Shown: piece after piece, positions 1 through 6,903 of the stretch
How the letters are laid out: every line of letters starts with the position of its first letter
Position numbering within the stretch: the stretch's first letter is position 1
Source of the DNA: Microvirga aerilata
Lineage (GTDB): Bacteria; Pseudomonadota; Alphaproteobacteria; Rhizobiales; Beijerinckiaceae
Length of the DNA stretch: 42,172 nucleotides
NCBI RefSeq assembly: GCF_016743775.1
Contig: NZ_JAEQMY010000042.1
Span: 1-42,172 of the forward strand
Direction of reading: 5' to 3'
Notes under the pieces: generated by a model
The model's database searches: none
The model's input: only the letters and a program-made list of their open reading frames with translations
Told to the model about the DNA's origin: nothing
Position numbers and translations under genes: made by a program

Positions 1-15
1 GGCTACACCCGTCAT
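1..15 (-). CDS. 5' end of a gene running off the left edge
   Basis: On the minus strand an ATG at 15-13 is preceded by a perfect AGGAGG (26-21) with a five-base spacer, the strongest ribosome binding site in this corner. Five codons (Met-Thr-Gly-Val-Ala) are visible before the window ends. It would be the next gene downstream of the STAS gene at 125-454 in the same direction, about 110 bases away, so it may belong to the same partner-switching operon. The product cannot be identified from five residues. Confidence 0.45.
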
Positions 16-124
16 GGCAGCCTCCTGTGTCAGATCAGGAGATTATGAACCCATGCGCAGGAGGTGCAACTGTAGTGATAGGCCGCCGCGCACCATGAGC
101 CTTCACGTGGGCCTGGAGCGTGCC

Positions 125-454
125 TCAGGCCCAGGCGTTCTCGGGCGTCTCCACAACTTTGAAAACCCGGTTCAGGGTCGTCAGCTGCAGGAGCTTCTGC
201 ACCTGCTGGCTCGGCGCGATCAAGCGCAGATCGCCTTCGGCCCGTCGCGCAGCCTTGAGAACGGATACAAGGCTGCCGAGTCCGGTGCTGTCGATGAACG
301 GCACCGCAGCCAGATCGAGAGCAAGGCGGGTCTTTCCCTCTTCGATCGATGCTTTAAGGCGCGCCAGGAACTTGGGTGCAACCGCAGCATCCAGGCGACC
401 GTTCAGCCGAACGAGGGTGACGTCCTGCTCCAGGGCTTCGAAGGATAGCATCAT
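125..454 (-). CDS. STAS-domain anti-sigma factor antagonist (RsbV/SpoIIAA-like), Thr variant
   Basis: A 109-residue protein made of a single STAS domain. It is predicted to be a cytoplasmic antagonist that binds an RsbW-type kinase when unphosphorylated. The signature helix reads IDSTGLGSLVS at about residues 54-64. The usual phospho-acceptor is the second Ser of D-S-S-G, and here that position is Thr. The start ATG (454) overlaps the stop of the PIG-L gene as ATGA, with AGAGGTG about six bases upstream, so the two are translationally coupled. A second Met follows at once (451). A kinase and a second STAS protein lie at 2060-2871. Family assignment is firm; the partner and target are inferred. 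Confidence 0.9.
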   Translation of the reverse strand: MMLSFEALEQDVTLVRLNGRLDAAVAPKFLARLKASIEEGKTRLALDLAAVPFIDSTGLGSLVSVLKAARRAEGDLRLIAPSQQVQKLLQLTTLNRVFKVVETPENAWA

Positions 455-1290
455 GCTTTGTCACCTCTTGGGTGAACAGGCCAAAACCGCTCCGCTGGTC
501 CGAGGGCGCCGCCTGTCCTGTACGCGAACTCCGCAACAGTGCTTCTGAAATCCGTCGTGAAGCGAAAGATCACCGGAACCTGAGACCGGTAGCAGGCAAT
601 CGACCGAAGGCGGTCCTCGAGCCTGTCTCCGATGGGAACAACCAATGGCTCGCCGACGGCATCCCCGAGCACGGACAGGCGAGCCTCGACGCCGGCAGGC
701 GTATGGATGGCATAGGGGCAGTCCTCGTAGGCATAGACCTCAACATTCCGGGATGCGAGATGGCGCCCGGCCTCGAACACGAGTTGGTAATCCACGTGAG
801 AACCCACGCCCAGGGGAACGAAGACCCGTGTGCCGTCACGCCACTCGGGCAGCTGACAGATCTCCTCCGCCAGGTAGGCCGCCAACTCCAGCTCTTCGCC
901 TTTCAGAACTCCGAATAGTTCGGGATCGGACCGATAGCGGTCGCCCCGGTAGATGGCATCCGGCAATCCAAGCCAGCGAACGGCGGATCCGAGCGCTTGA
1001 GCGGCCTCAGCGTCCTCGGTGCGCCGCACGGAGAGAACGTGCTCGGCATCGGTGACCTTCCACCGTTCATGCTTCCATGCCGCAAACTCGCCGACCATCT
1101 CGTCGACCAGCTCTCCGGCAAACACCGTCACCATGTGCGGCTCGTCTCCCCGTGCGGCCATCAAGGCAACCGTGCCGCCACAGGAGAGCGGAATATCGTC
1201 ATAATGCGGCTGAACGAAAAGAGCCGGTCCCGACCTCAAAGCACTCACCGTATCCTCTTCAACTGCCTTATGGGCAGGGTCCTGCAGCAT
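451..1290 (-). CDS. PIG-L / LmbE-family deacetylase
   Basis: A cytoplasmic protein of 279 residues if it begins at the ATG at 1290; a TTG at 1311 would add seven residues. It resembles the zinc-dependent PIG-L family (MshB, BshB, LmbE), which removes N-acetyl groups from GlcNAc-type substrates. The first metal motif is clear: PHYDDIPLSCGG, with His29, Asp31 and Asp32, where the family has P-H-P-D-D-E. The second motif reads GSHVDYQ near residues 164-170, where the family usually has H-x-D-H, so the usual second His is Tyr. The stop overlaps the STAS start by four bases. The substrate cannot be told from sequence, and activity is uncertain given the His to Tyr change. Confidence 0.8.
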   Translation of the reverse strand: MLQDPAHKAVEEDTVSALRSGPALFVQPHYDDIPLSCGGTVALMAARGDEPHMVTVFAGELVDEMVGEFAAWKHERWKVTDAEHVLSVRRTEDAEAAQALGSAVRWLGLPDAIYRGDRYRSDPELFGVLKGEELELAAYLAEEICQLPEWRDGTRVFVPLGVGSHVDYQLVFEAGRHLASRNVEVYAYEDCPYAIHTPAGVEARLSVLGDAVGEPLVVPIGDRLEDRLRSIACYRSQVPVIFRFTTDFRSTVAEFAYRTGGALGPAERFWPVHPRGDKA

Positions 1291-1552
1291 ATGCTCGGCT
1301 GGCTCTTCCAAGTCGCAGGCCGGATTTCACCGCAAATCAGCAAACCTTACCCCACTCGATTACGAGCACCTTTTCCGCAGATCAACCTGTCTGTGAATTA
1401 ATGCCGCGCAAGGTTAGTTTGTTTCAAAATCGAGCTTGGCCTTGATTGCTTGGTGATTTCTTGAGCTAATCCAAGGGTCTCTCTTGCATTGTTCAGCTGC
1501 AGGCCCCTAATCTCCGCACCCTTTCCCCGTTCCCAGGGGATGAGTCCTATTC

Positions 1553-2047
1553 GTGATTTGCACGTGGTTCGGAGTTGCAACGTTGACTTTTAGAGAAGGC
1601 CTCCTCAAGGCGCGCGGACAGATCACCTTCATCGTGGCGCTCGCTCTTTCGACAGGGGTCATCATCTATCTCGAGGCGTTGGATACCGAGGAGCGCATCC
1701 AGAGCCGCGTCACCACGGAACTTGCCCGGCAGAGAAACGCTCCGGCGACGGTTTCTCCATCCATCGAGGCCGCAGTCAGGGCAAACCTCACCCGTGCCGA
1801 GCAAGCCTACGCGGCCGATCCCGGCAACGAGGCGCACCGGGCAGCTCTGCTCACGTCCTTGTCGTCCGCCGTTCAGCTTGGGATTCGAAAGCCCGATGAG
1901 GGGCTATCGGGTGCGCAAAGGATCCTCGACGAGATCGAGGGGCAGCCTGGAGACCGGAATCCGGCTGTCGCCTCCGCACTGGGAGCGGCGGCCCTCGCCT
2001 TCCCGTCGCTTCAGGAGCGGATCGCAAAGCTGAGCGGGGCTCCCTAG
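1553..2047 (+). CDS. small single-pass membrane protein of unknown function
   Basis: I do not recognise this 164-residue protein. It has a short basic N-terminus and one hydrophobic segment at about residues 23-43 (core ITFIVALALSTGVIIYL). An acidic, helix-rich soluble part follows, with many Ala, Glu and Arg, somewhat like a degenerate tetratricopeptide region. It is probably anchored in the inner membrane. The start is uncertain: GTG at 1553 gives the full length, while TTG at 1583, preceded by CGGAG, gives 154 residues and a more usual N-terminus. It lies on the opposite strand between the two halves of the partner-switching locus and converges on the kinase gene with 12 bases between stop codons. 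Confidence 0.6.
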   Translation: MICTWFGVATLTFREGLLKARGQITFIVALALSTGVIIYLEALDTEERIQSRVTTELARQRNAPATVSPSIEAAVRANLTRAEQAYAADPGNEAHRAALLTSLSSAVQLGIRKPDEGLSGAQRILDEIEGQPGDRNPAVASALGAAALAFPSLQERIAKLSGAP

Positions 2048-2059
2048 AAGGCAGGGATC

Positions 2060-2503
2060 CTAAGGGAGCGGGCGTTCGATGCGTTTCACCATGCGCAGGC
2101 GATTTTCGGTCTCGCTGGAGAGATACTGAACCTCGTCCATGTTCATGCGGATGAGCGCCAGGCCCATTCCGCTCTCCGGGATATCTGCAAGCTCCGTCTC
2201 GTCGAAGGAGAAGGGATCCGCAGCAGGCTGCTCCAGCAGCTGAGGCTCCATGGGAGAAGCATGATCGATGATGTCGATCACCACCTGGTCCGATTGAAGC
2301 CCGACGGCAACCTGAACATCCTTGCCGGGCTTGCCCTGGTAGCCGTGCTTGATGACGTTGTTGATAGCCTCCACAAGGCTGAGCTCAACGGCATCCTGAT
2401 CATCCGGGCTCAGGAAATCCTCGCACAGGGCACGAACGGCGCGCGCGAGAAGGGAGACCTTGTCCAGGTCGCTGTCTATCGAGAGGCTGATGGAGGAAAC
2501 CAT
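2060..2503 (-). CDS. RsbW-like serine kinase / anti-sigma factor (HATPase_c_2)
   Basis: A 147-residue GHKL ATPase domain of the RsbW/SpoIIAB type. Such kinases phosphorylate a STAS antagonist and, in classical systems, hold a sigma factor. The N box is clear (ELSLVEAINNVIKHGY, about residues 42-57). The G2 region is SGMGLALIRMNMDEVQY. The G1 box is unusual: it reads IDHASPMEP where related proteins have D-x-G-x-x-F-D-P. The ATG at 2503 is chosen because the reading frame further upstream only overlaps the STAS gene in another frame. It is the third gene of a minus-strand set (phosphatase, STAS, kinase), 32 bases after the STAS stop. No sigma factor gene is visible nearby. Confidence 0.87.
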   Translation of the reverse strand: MVSSISLSIDSDLDKVSLLARAVRALCEDFLSPDDQDAVELSLVEAINNVIKHGYQGKPGKDVQVAVGLQSDQVVIDIIDHASPMEPQLLEQPAADPFSFDETELADIPESGMGLALIRMNMDEVQYLSSETENRLRMVKRIERPLP

Positions 2504-2535
2504 CCTGTTTCTTTCTGCTCCCTGGCTGAAGCCGG

Positions 2536-2871
2536 TCAGGCCGACAGCTGCTCGACCGCGGAATCGACGGTGGCGTGGAGCGCGAACACGCGATCCATCC
2601 GGGTCAGCGTAAACAGTCGGCTGACGGCCCCCGTCGCGCCCGCAACCGCCAGGCCCCCCCTGGGCCCGAGGCGCTTGAGGCAGGAGACGAGCGCACCCAG
2701 CCCGGAACTGTCGATGAAATCGACGCTGCTGAGATCCAGAACGATCTGATTCTGCCCGCTGTCGATGCACTTCGTCATCTCGTCCTTGAAAGCCGGCGCT
2801 TTGCTGGCGTCGATGCGCTTTTCAGCGACCCGGACGACGAGGACGTTATTACGTAGATCAGTGGACAGCAT
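2536..2871 (-). CDS. STAS-domain anti-sigma factor antagonist (RsbV-like), Ser form
   Basis: A 111-residue single STAS domain. The signature is FIDSSGLGALVS, about residues 51-62, with the canonical phospho-acceptor Ser. When dephosphorylated by the neighbouring SpoIIE-type phosphatase it should bind the RsbW-like kinase encoded just downstream. The ATG at 2871 has AAGGACC about seven bases upstream and lies 14 bases inside the end of the phosphatase gene, so the two are probably translationally coupled. It differs clearly from the STAS protein at 125-454, which suggests two antagonists competing for a kinase, or two parallel switches. The role is inferred from family and gene order. Confidence 0.92.
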   Translation of the reverse strand: MLSTDLRNNVLVVRVAEKRIDASKAPAFKDEMTKCIDSGQNQIVLDLSSVDFIDSSGLGALVSCLKRLGPRGGLAVAGATGAVSRLFTLTRMDRVFALHATVDSAVEQLSA

Positions 2872-4852
2872 CGGCTTGGGTCCTTTCGGGTAAGCGCTCC
2901 AGCATGAGAACGCTCAAGTCGTCATCCAGGGTTTCAGAGCCGCGCCACTTCCGCAATACCCCGTCGAGCGTCTCGAGGACGGCCGGCGTGGTCCCGGTCG
3001 CGTTCTCGCCGACCAGCTGGCGCAAGCGCGCTTCCGAGAACTGTTCGCCTTCCTGGTTTTCCGCTTCCACCAGCCCATCGGAGAAGATCAGAAGCCGGTC
3101 GCCGGGACCGAAGTCGAATTCCAGCCTCTCATAGGATGCGGAGGAGATCATCCCAACGGGAAATCCGCCATCGCCGATCAGTTCCACGGTTCCACCCCGG
3201 CGAATGACCAACGGCGACGGATGGCCGGCCTGAACGATGCTCGCACGCTGGCCGCGGGGATCGATCTCTCCGAGGATCATGGTGAAATACGGCAGGTCCT
3301 CCGGCCAGTCCTCATTGATCTGGGCGGCGATCTCCTCGAGGTGGGTTCCTTGCGTCCGGGTAAGGATGGCCTGGGACAGGGTATGATGGCACGCCACCGA
3401 CACGAGGGCAGCCGGCGCCCCATGGCCTGCCACATCCACCTGGAAGAAACCGATCCCGCCGTCGGTGCGCCGAACGACGTTGTAGGTATCCCCGGCGATC
3501 AGGCTCGATGGGCGGAACAGGCCCCGGTACCGCACATCCCCCAGGGTCGCGGCGGCAGGCAGCATGGTGCTCTGAATGACGGCGGCCGCCTCGAGATCCT
3601 TGCGGAGCTGCCGGTAGGCATCCCGGAGGCGGGCATGAAGAAGCTGCTTCTCGCTCTGCGCCCTCTGCCGCTGGATCGCATTGGCCTTGAACACGCGCAA
3701 TGCATCGTTCATGGCGCCGATCTCGTCGGCCCGGGTCAGACGCGGCAGGGGTGTCGTCAGGTCGTTATCCGCCAGCTTCAGCATCGCATCGCTCAAGCCC
3801 TCGAGCGGCTGCACCACGCGCCTGCGGACGACTAGGGCGCTTGTGATCACGGCCGCAATGCCCAACAGAAGCAGCGCCGACCAGAGAGCCACCGTTCGTT
3901 GCGCGCGCGAAAGCTCCGCCTCGAGCCGCTCCCGCGAGCTGGTCAGCAGCTCCTGCTGCATGAGCGCGACGCTGCGGAGCGATCGCTCGGTCATGTCATA
4001 CCACTGGTCGGGGCTCAAAGCGGGAGGCACCCGCCCGATGAATGCCGCCAGCAACGAACGCTGGAGCGGTGCGAAGGTCGTGCTGTAATCCTCATGTGTC
4101 GAGGAAACGGCCTTCTCGACCTTTTCGCTCAATGGAACGGCCAATTGACCGTCGATCAGCTCCCAGGCGAGCCCTGCCCGGCCGGCGTTCTGGCTGATTG
4201 CATCGAGTTCGAGACTGCCTGTCTCAGCCATTCTGACCAGCGCGTGGGTGACGAGCGCCTGATTGCGGGCGATGCTCTCGCTCAGGATGGCCGCAAAGGC
4301 CCGCAGATTCGCCTCCGTTCTGAGAACCGGGTCCAGGGGCCGCTCGCGCTGGAGAAGGGTCATCCGTGACGATTGAAGCTCCTCCACGAGGCGGCTTGCC
4401 TGCTGGAACCAGCGCGGCGCGAACTCGAAGCCCCGAAGCGGCTGGTCCGGCGCCAGGTAGCCATCGACCTGCCCCCGCAGGGTGCCGATCTCCTCACGGA
4501 TTCTCACAAGAGAGGCCAGGCTGCCGTTGGTATTGCTCAGAGACGCCTTGGTCCTGCCGATCTCGGCCTCGGCCGCGCTCAGCAGTGCGTCGACCCGGCG
4601 CCGGGCCTCTCTCAGCTTGTAGAGCTTGTCGCTCTCGCCCGCTTCTCTGATAAGGAGCACGTAAGCTTGGCTTCGCTCGCTCGCGAGGGCGTCGGTTCCG
4701 AGCAGAAGCTGCTCGCGAACGGCGTTGGAGGCCACCATGCGCTGCGCAGTCTGATACTTCAGGATCTCGTTACGGATCTGAACGGCCACCGCAACAAGCA
4801 GGGCAGCACCGAGGAAGGCTGTCAGGATCAACAGGATATGGCGAATCTTCAT
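2858..4852 (-). CDS. membrane-bound SpoIIE/RsbU-type phosphatase with HAMP domain
   Basis: A 664-residue sensor phosphatase. A first membrane helix at about residues 5-25 precedes a large, mostly helical periplasmic sensor region to about 320. A second helix (about 322-342) leads into a HAMP domain (343-395), a short coiled linker and a PP2C-like SpoIIE phosphatase domain (about 435-655). Metal-binding motifs are visible: AGDTYN near 453, DVAGHG at 473-478, SDGLVEA at 591 and DDDLSV at 643. It should dephosphorylate the STAS protein encoded next, setting the switch in response to a periplasmic or membrane signal. The ATG at 4852 starts the hydrophobic signal-anchor; an upstream extension to 4948 would overlap the divergent GH10 gene and has no domain. 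Confidence 0.92.
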   Translation of the reverse strand: MKIRHILLILTAFLGAALLVAVAVQIRNEILKYQTAQRMVASNAVREQLLLGTDALASERSQAYVLLIREAGESDKLYKLREARRRVDALLSAAEAEIGRTKASLSNTNGSLASLVRIREEIGTLRGQVDGYLAPDQPLRGFEFAPRWFQQASRLVEELQSSRMTLLQRERPLDPVLRTEANLRAFAAILSESIARNQALVTHALVRMAETGSLELDAISQNAGRAGLAWELIDGQLAVPLSEKVEKAVSSTHEDYSTTFAPLQRSLLAAFIGRVPPALSPDQWYDMTERSLRSVALMQQELLTSSRERLEAELSRAQRTVALWSALLLLGIAAVITSALVVRRRVVQPLEGLSDAMLKLADNDLTTPLPRLTRADEIGAMNDALRVFKANAIQRQRAQSEKQLLHARLRDAYRQLRKDLEAAAVIQSTMLPAAATLGDVRYRGLFRPSSLIAGDTYNVVRRTDGGIGFFQVDVAGHGAPAALVSVACHHTLSQAILTRTQGTHLEEIAAQINEDWPEDLPYFTMILGEIDPRGQRASIVQAGHPSPLVIRRGGTVELIGDGGFPVGMISSASYERLEFDFGPGDRLLIFSDGLVEAENQEGEQFSEARLRQLVGENATGTTPAVLETLDGVLRKWRGSETLDDDLSVLMLERLPERTQADAVH

Positions 4853-4928
4853 GGGGCTGGGGATCTGACGCCGCTGTGCTCGGTTGAGGTCTGTTCGGGC
4901 TGTTCTGCCATTAGGCGAGGAAGGATGA
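4853..4928. promoter_or_regulatory. shared upstream region of phosphatase and GH10 genes
   Basis: These 76 bases separate two divergent genes and must hold at least the translation signals of both. AGGAAGG at 4918-4924 serves the plus-strand ATG at 4929. Upstream of the minus-strand ATG (4852) only a weak purine run is seen. I find no convincing -35/-10 pair and no clear GGAAC-N16/17-CGTT (EcfG-type) box. Confidence 0.4.
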
Positions 4929-5975
4929 ATGACGCAAGATGGACTCAAACAGTACGCCTTGTCGAGCGCCGCATCTCACAAGACGCCCCTGTACGGGACC
5001 GCTATTGGCACCTCGGACCTCACCCTGCAACCGCGCAGCCGTGCAATTCTCCGTCATTGCAATTTAGTTACATCCGAGTACGAGATGAAGTGGGATGCCG
5101 TTTTCCGGCATTCGCACGAGCCGGACTATGCGGCGCCCGATGACCTCGTCGCCTTCGCCAGGGACAATGGCCTCGCTTTTCACGGCCACACATTGTGGTG
5201 GCATGAGTCCATTCCGGCGTCTCATCGTGAAAGCTCCGACAAGGTTTTTGCCGAGGCCGCGATGCAGCACCTACGGGTCATAACAGCCCGTTATGCGGGG
5301 CAGCTCCATTCCTGGGATGTGGTGAACGAGGTGTTGGAACCTGCCCACGGTCGGGATGACGGCTTGCGCGGCACGCGCTTTCTCAACGCCATGGGACCCG
5401 ACTACATCGGCATCGCCTTCCAGGAGGCTGCGGCCCTCGATCCGAACGCCACTCTTGTGCTGAACGAGATGGGATTGGAATACGCTCATCCCGAAGCCGA
5501 AAGGAAGCGGCGCGCCATGATCGCCCTCCTCGAGCGGGAGCTCTCAAGGGGAACCCCCATCGCCTGCCTCGGCATCCAGTCGCACCTCACAGCAATGGAA
5601 CAGCCCCGCCATCACCCTGACCTGCGAGCCTTTCTCCGGGAGATCGACGGGATGGGCTTGAGCGTGATGATCACAGAGCTGGACGTGTCGGATCACCTTT
5701 GCCCTCGCGACAGAGCGGAGCGTGACCGCGTGGTTGCGGATACATATAGGGCATACCTCGACCTTGTGCTCGAGGAAAGCACCGTCCTGGCCGTCACCAC
5801 CTGGGGCCTGTCCGACGATCGCACTTGGCTGAACGCCTTCAGACCCAGGCCCGACGGCTCTCCCCAGCGGCCGCTGCCTCTGGACCGGGCGCTTCGGCGC
5901 AAACCCGCCTGGCATGCCATCAAGGCCGCATTGCTCAAGGCCGCAGCGCATCGGAATTCGACTATATCGGATTAG
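4929..5975 (+). CDS. glycoside hydrolase family 10 (endo-1,4-beta-xylanase type)
   Basis: A 348-residue GH10 enzyme, expected to cleave beta-1,4-xylan or related chains by a retaining mechanism. Conserved landmarks are present: HGHTLWWH (85-92, here FHGHT where RGHT is common), WDVVNE with acid/base Glu134, and ITELDVS with nucleophile Glu250. TTWGLSD near the C-terminus is also typical. The ATG at 4929 has AGGAAGG close upstream, and an in-frame stop lies just before, so no signal peptide can be added. The mature domain begins almost at once, so the protein looks cytoplasmic, whereas most GH10 enzymes are exported. It is divergent from the sensor phosphatase. Substrate may be an oligosaccharide rather than polymeric xylan. 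Confidence 0.9.
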   Translation: MTQDGLKQYALSSAASHKTPLYGTAIGTSDLTLQPRSRAILRHCNLVTSEYEMKWDAVFRHSHEPDYAAPDDLVAFARDNGLAFHGHTLWWHESIPASHRESSDKVFAEAAMQHLRVITARYAGQLHSWDVVNEVLEPAHGRDDGLRGTRFLNAMGPDYIGIAFQEAAALDPNATLVLNEMGLEYAHPEAERKRRAMIALLERELSRGTPIACLGIQSHLTAMEQPRHHPDLRAFLREIDGMGLSVMITELDVSDHLCPRDRAERDRVVADTYRAYLDLVLEESTVLAVTTWGLSDDRTWLNAFRPRPDGSPQRPLPLDRALRRKPAWHAIKAALLKAAAHRNSTISD

Positions 5976-6125
5976 GGGGAGCAGACGGAGCGTTAACTGC
6001 GCTGCAGTCTTGCGAAATCAATGACTTACCCTTGAGGGGAAGACGGCTTACAAAGCCACGACCGTGATATAGCTAAGCACCGGCGAGGGGTCCGAGCGGA
6101 CCGTCCCCTTGGAGGAAAGTATTCG

Positions 6126-6623
6126 ATGTCGTTCCCGATTAGCCCCGATGAGGACGAGCGCCTCAAGGTTCTCTTGGAAACGGGCGCCCTCGATCCGCAG
6201 CAGGATCCTGTTCTCGACAGTCTCTGCGAGGAGGTGCGGCAGCACTTCGGGGTGCCGATGTGTACGATCACCCTCCTGGACCGGGCCCGGCAGCAGATCA
6301 GGGCCGCGCAGGGACTGGAAACAGGCGACACGCCGCGGAATGCCGCATTCTGCAACTATACGATCCTGAGCGATGAGGTCTTCGTAGTGAGCGACGCCCT
6401 GGCCGATGACCGGTTTAGGGACAATCCTTTCGTCACAGGCGCGCCCTTTCTCCGGTTTTATGCGGGCGCTCCTCTGATTTTCCTGAAGAACATCAGGCTA
6501 GGGGCCTTATGCCTGCTCGACACGAAGCCTCGCTCTTTCTCCCGCGGCGACAAGGCCGAGCTTCAGCTCTTTGCCGAGCGGGCCGTCCAGAAAATCGCCG
6601 CCAGGGAACTGCAGGGGCCCTGA
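6126..6623 (+). CDS. GAF-domain protein
   Basis: A 165-residue protein that is essentially one GAF domain (about residues 20-160), of the kind that often opens multidomain sensor kinases and diguanylate cyclases. Here no output domain follows. Typical segments are FGVPMCTITLLD, then AAFCNYTIL, ending with GALCLLDTKPRSFS. It may bind a small ligand or act by protein contact. The ATG at 6126 follows GGAGGAAAG at 6112-6120. A hairpin with arms GGTCCG/CGGACC (6091-6104) lies just upstream of that site. The ligand and partner are unknown. It is followed by 280 bases without a convincing gene before rimO. Confidence 0.85.
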   Translation: MSFPISPDEDERLKVLLETGALDPQQDPVLDSLCEEVRQHFGVPMCTITLLDRARQQIRAAQGLETGDTPRNAAFCNYTILSDEVFVVSDALADDRFRDNPFVTGAPFLRFYAGAPLIFLKNIRLGALCLLDTKPRSFSRGDKAELQLFAERAVQKIAARELQGP

Positions 6624-6903
6624 AGGCCGCCCGCAGATCAGCAGGCGAGCCTGACAGGGGAGCCGCGACAAACCCTGATGTTGTCAGGGCAAGCCGGGTG
6701 TTGTAAAGGCACACTCGCCTTAAGTCGCACGTTCCTCTCGAGATGGAATGCCTGCGCGAGGCGCTGGATCGATCCAGGAATGCCCGACCTTCAAAGCTTC
6801 CTGCCTCCGACCAACATGTTTTCTTGCCCAGACCTCGTGCCGATGCGGCCGTGGGCGGGCGACCTTTCAGATGTCCGTTTCGACAGAAGAGTGGATTTGG
6901 CGG

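Noticed and set aside
2038..2078. A terminator between the convergent genes ending at 2047 and 2060
   Set aside because: GCTCCCT and AGGGAGC can pair around a 17-base loop, but the stem is short and no T-run follows on either strand.
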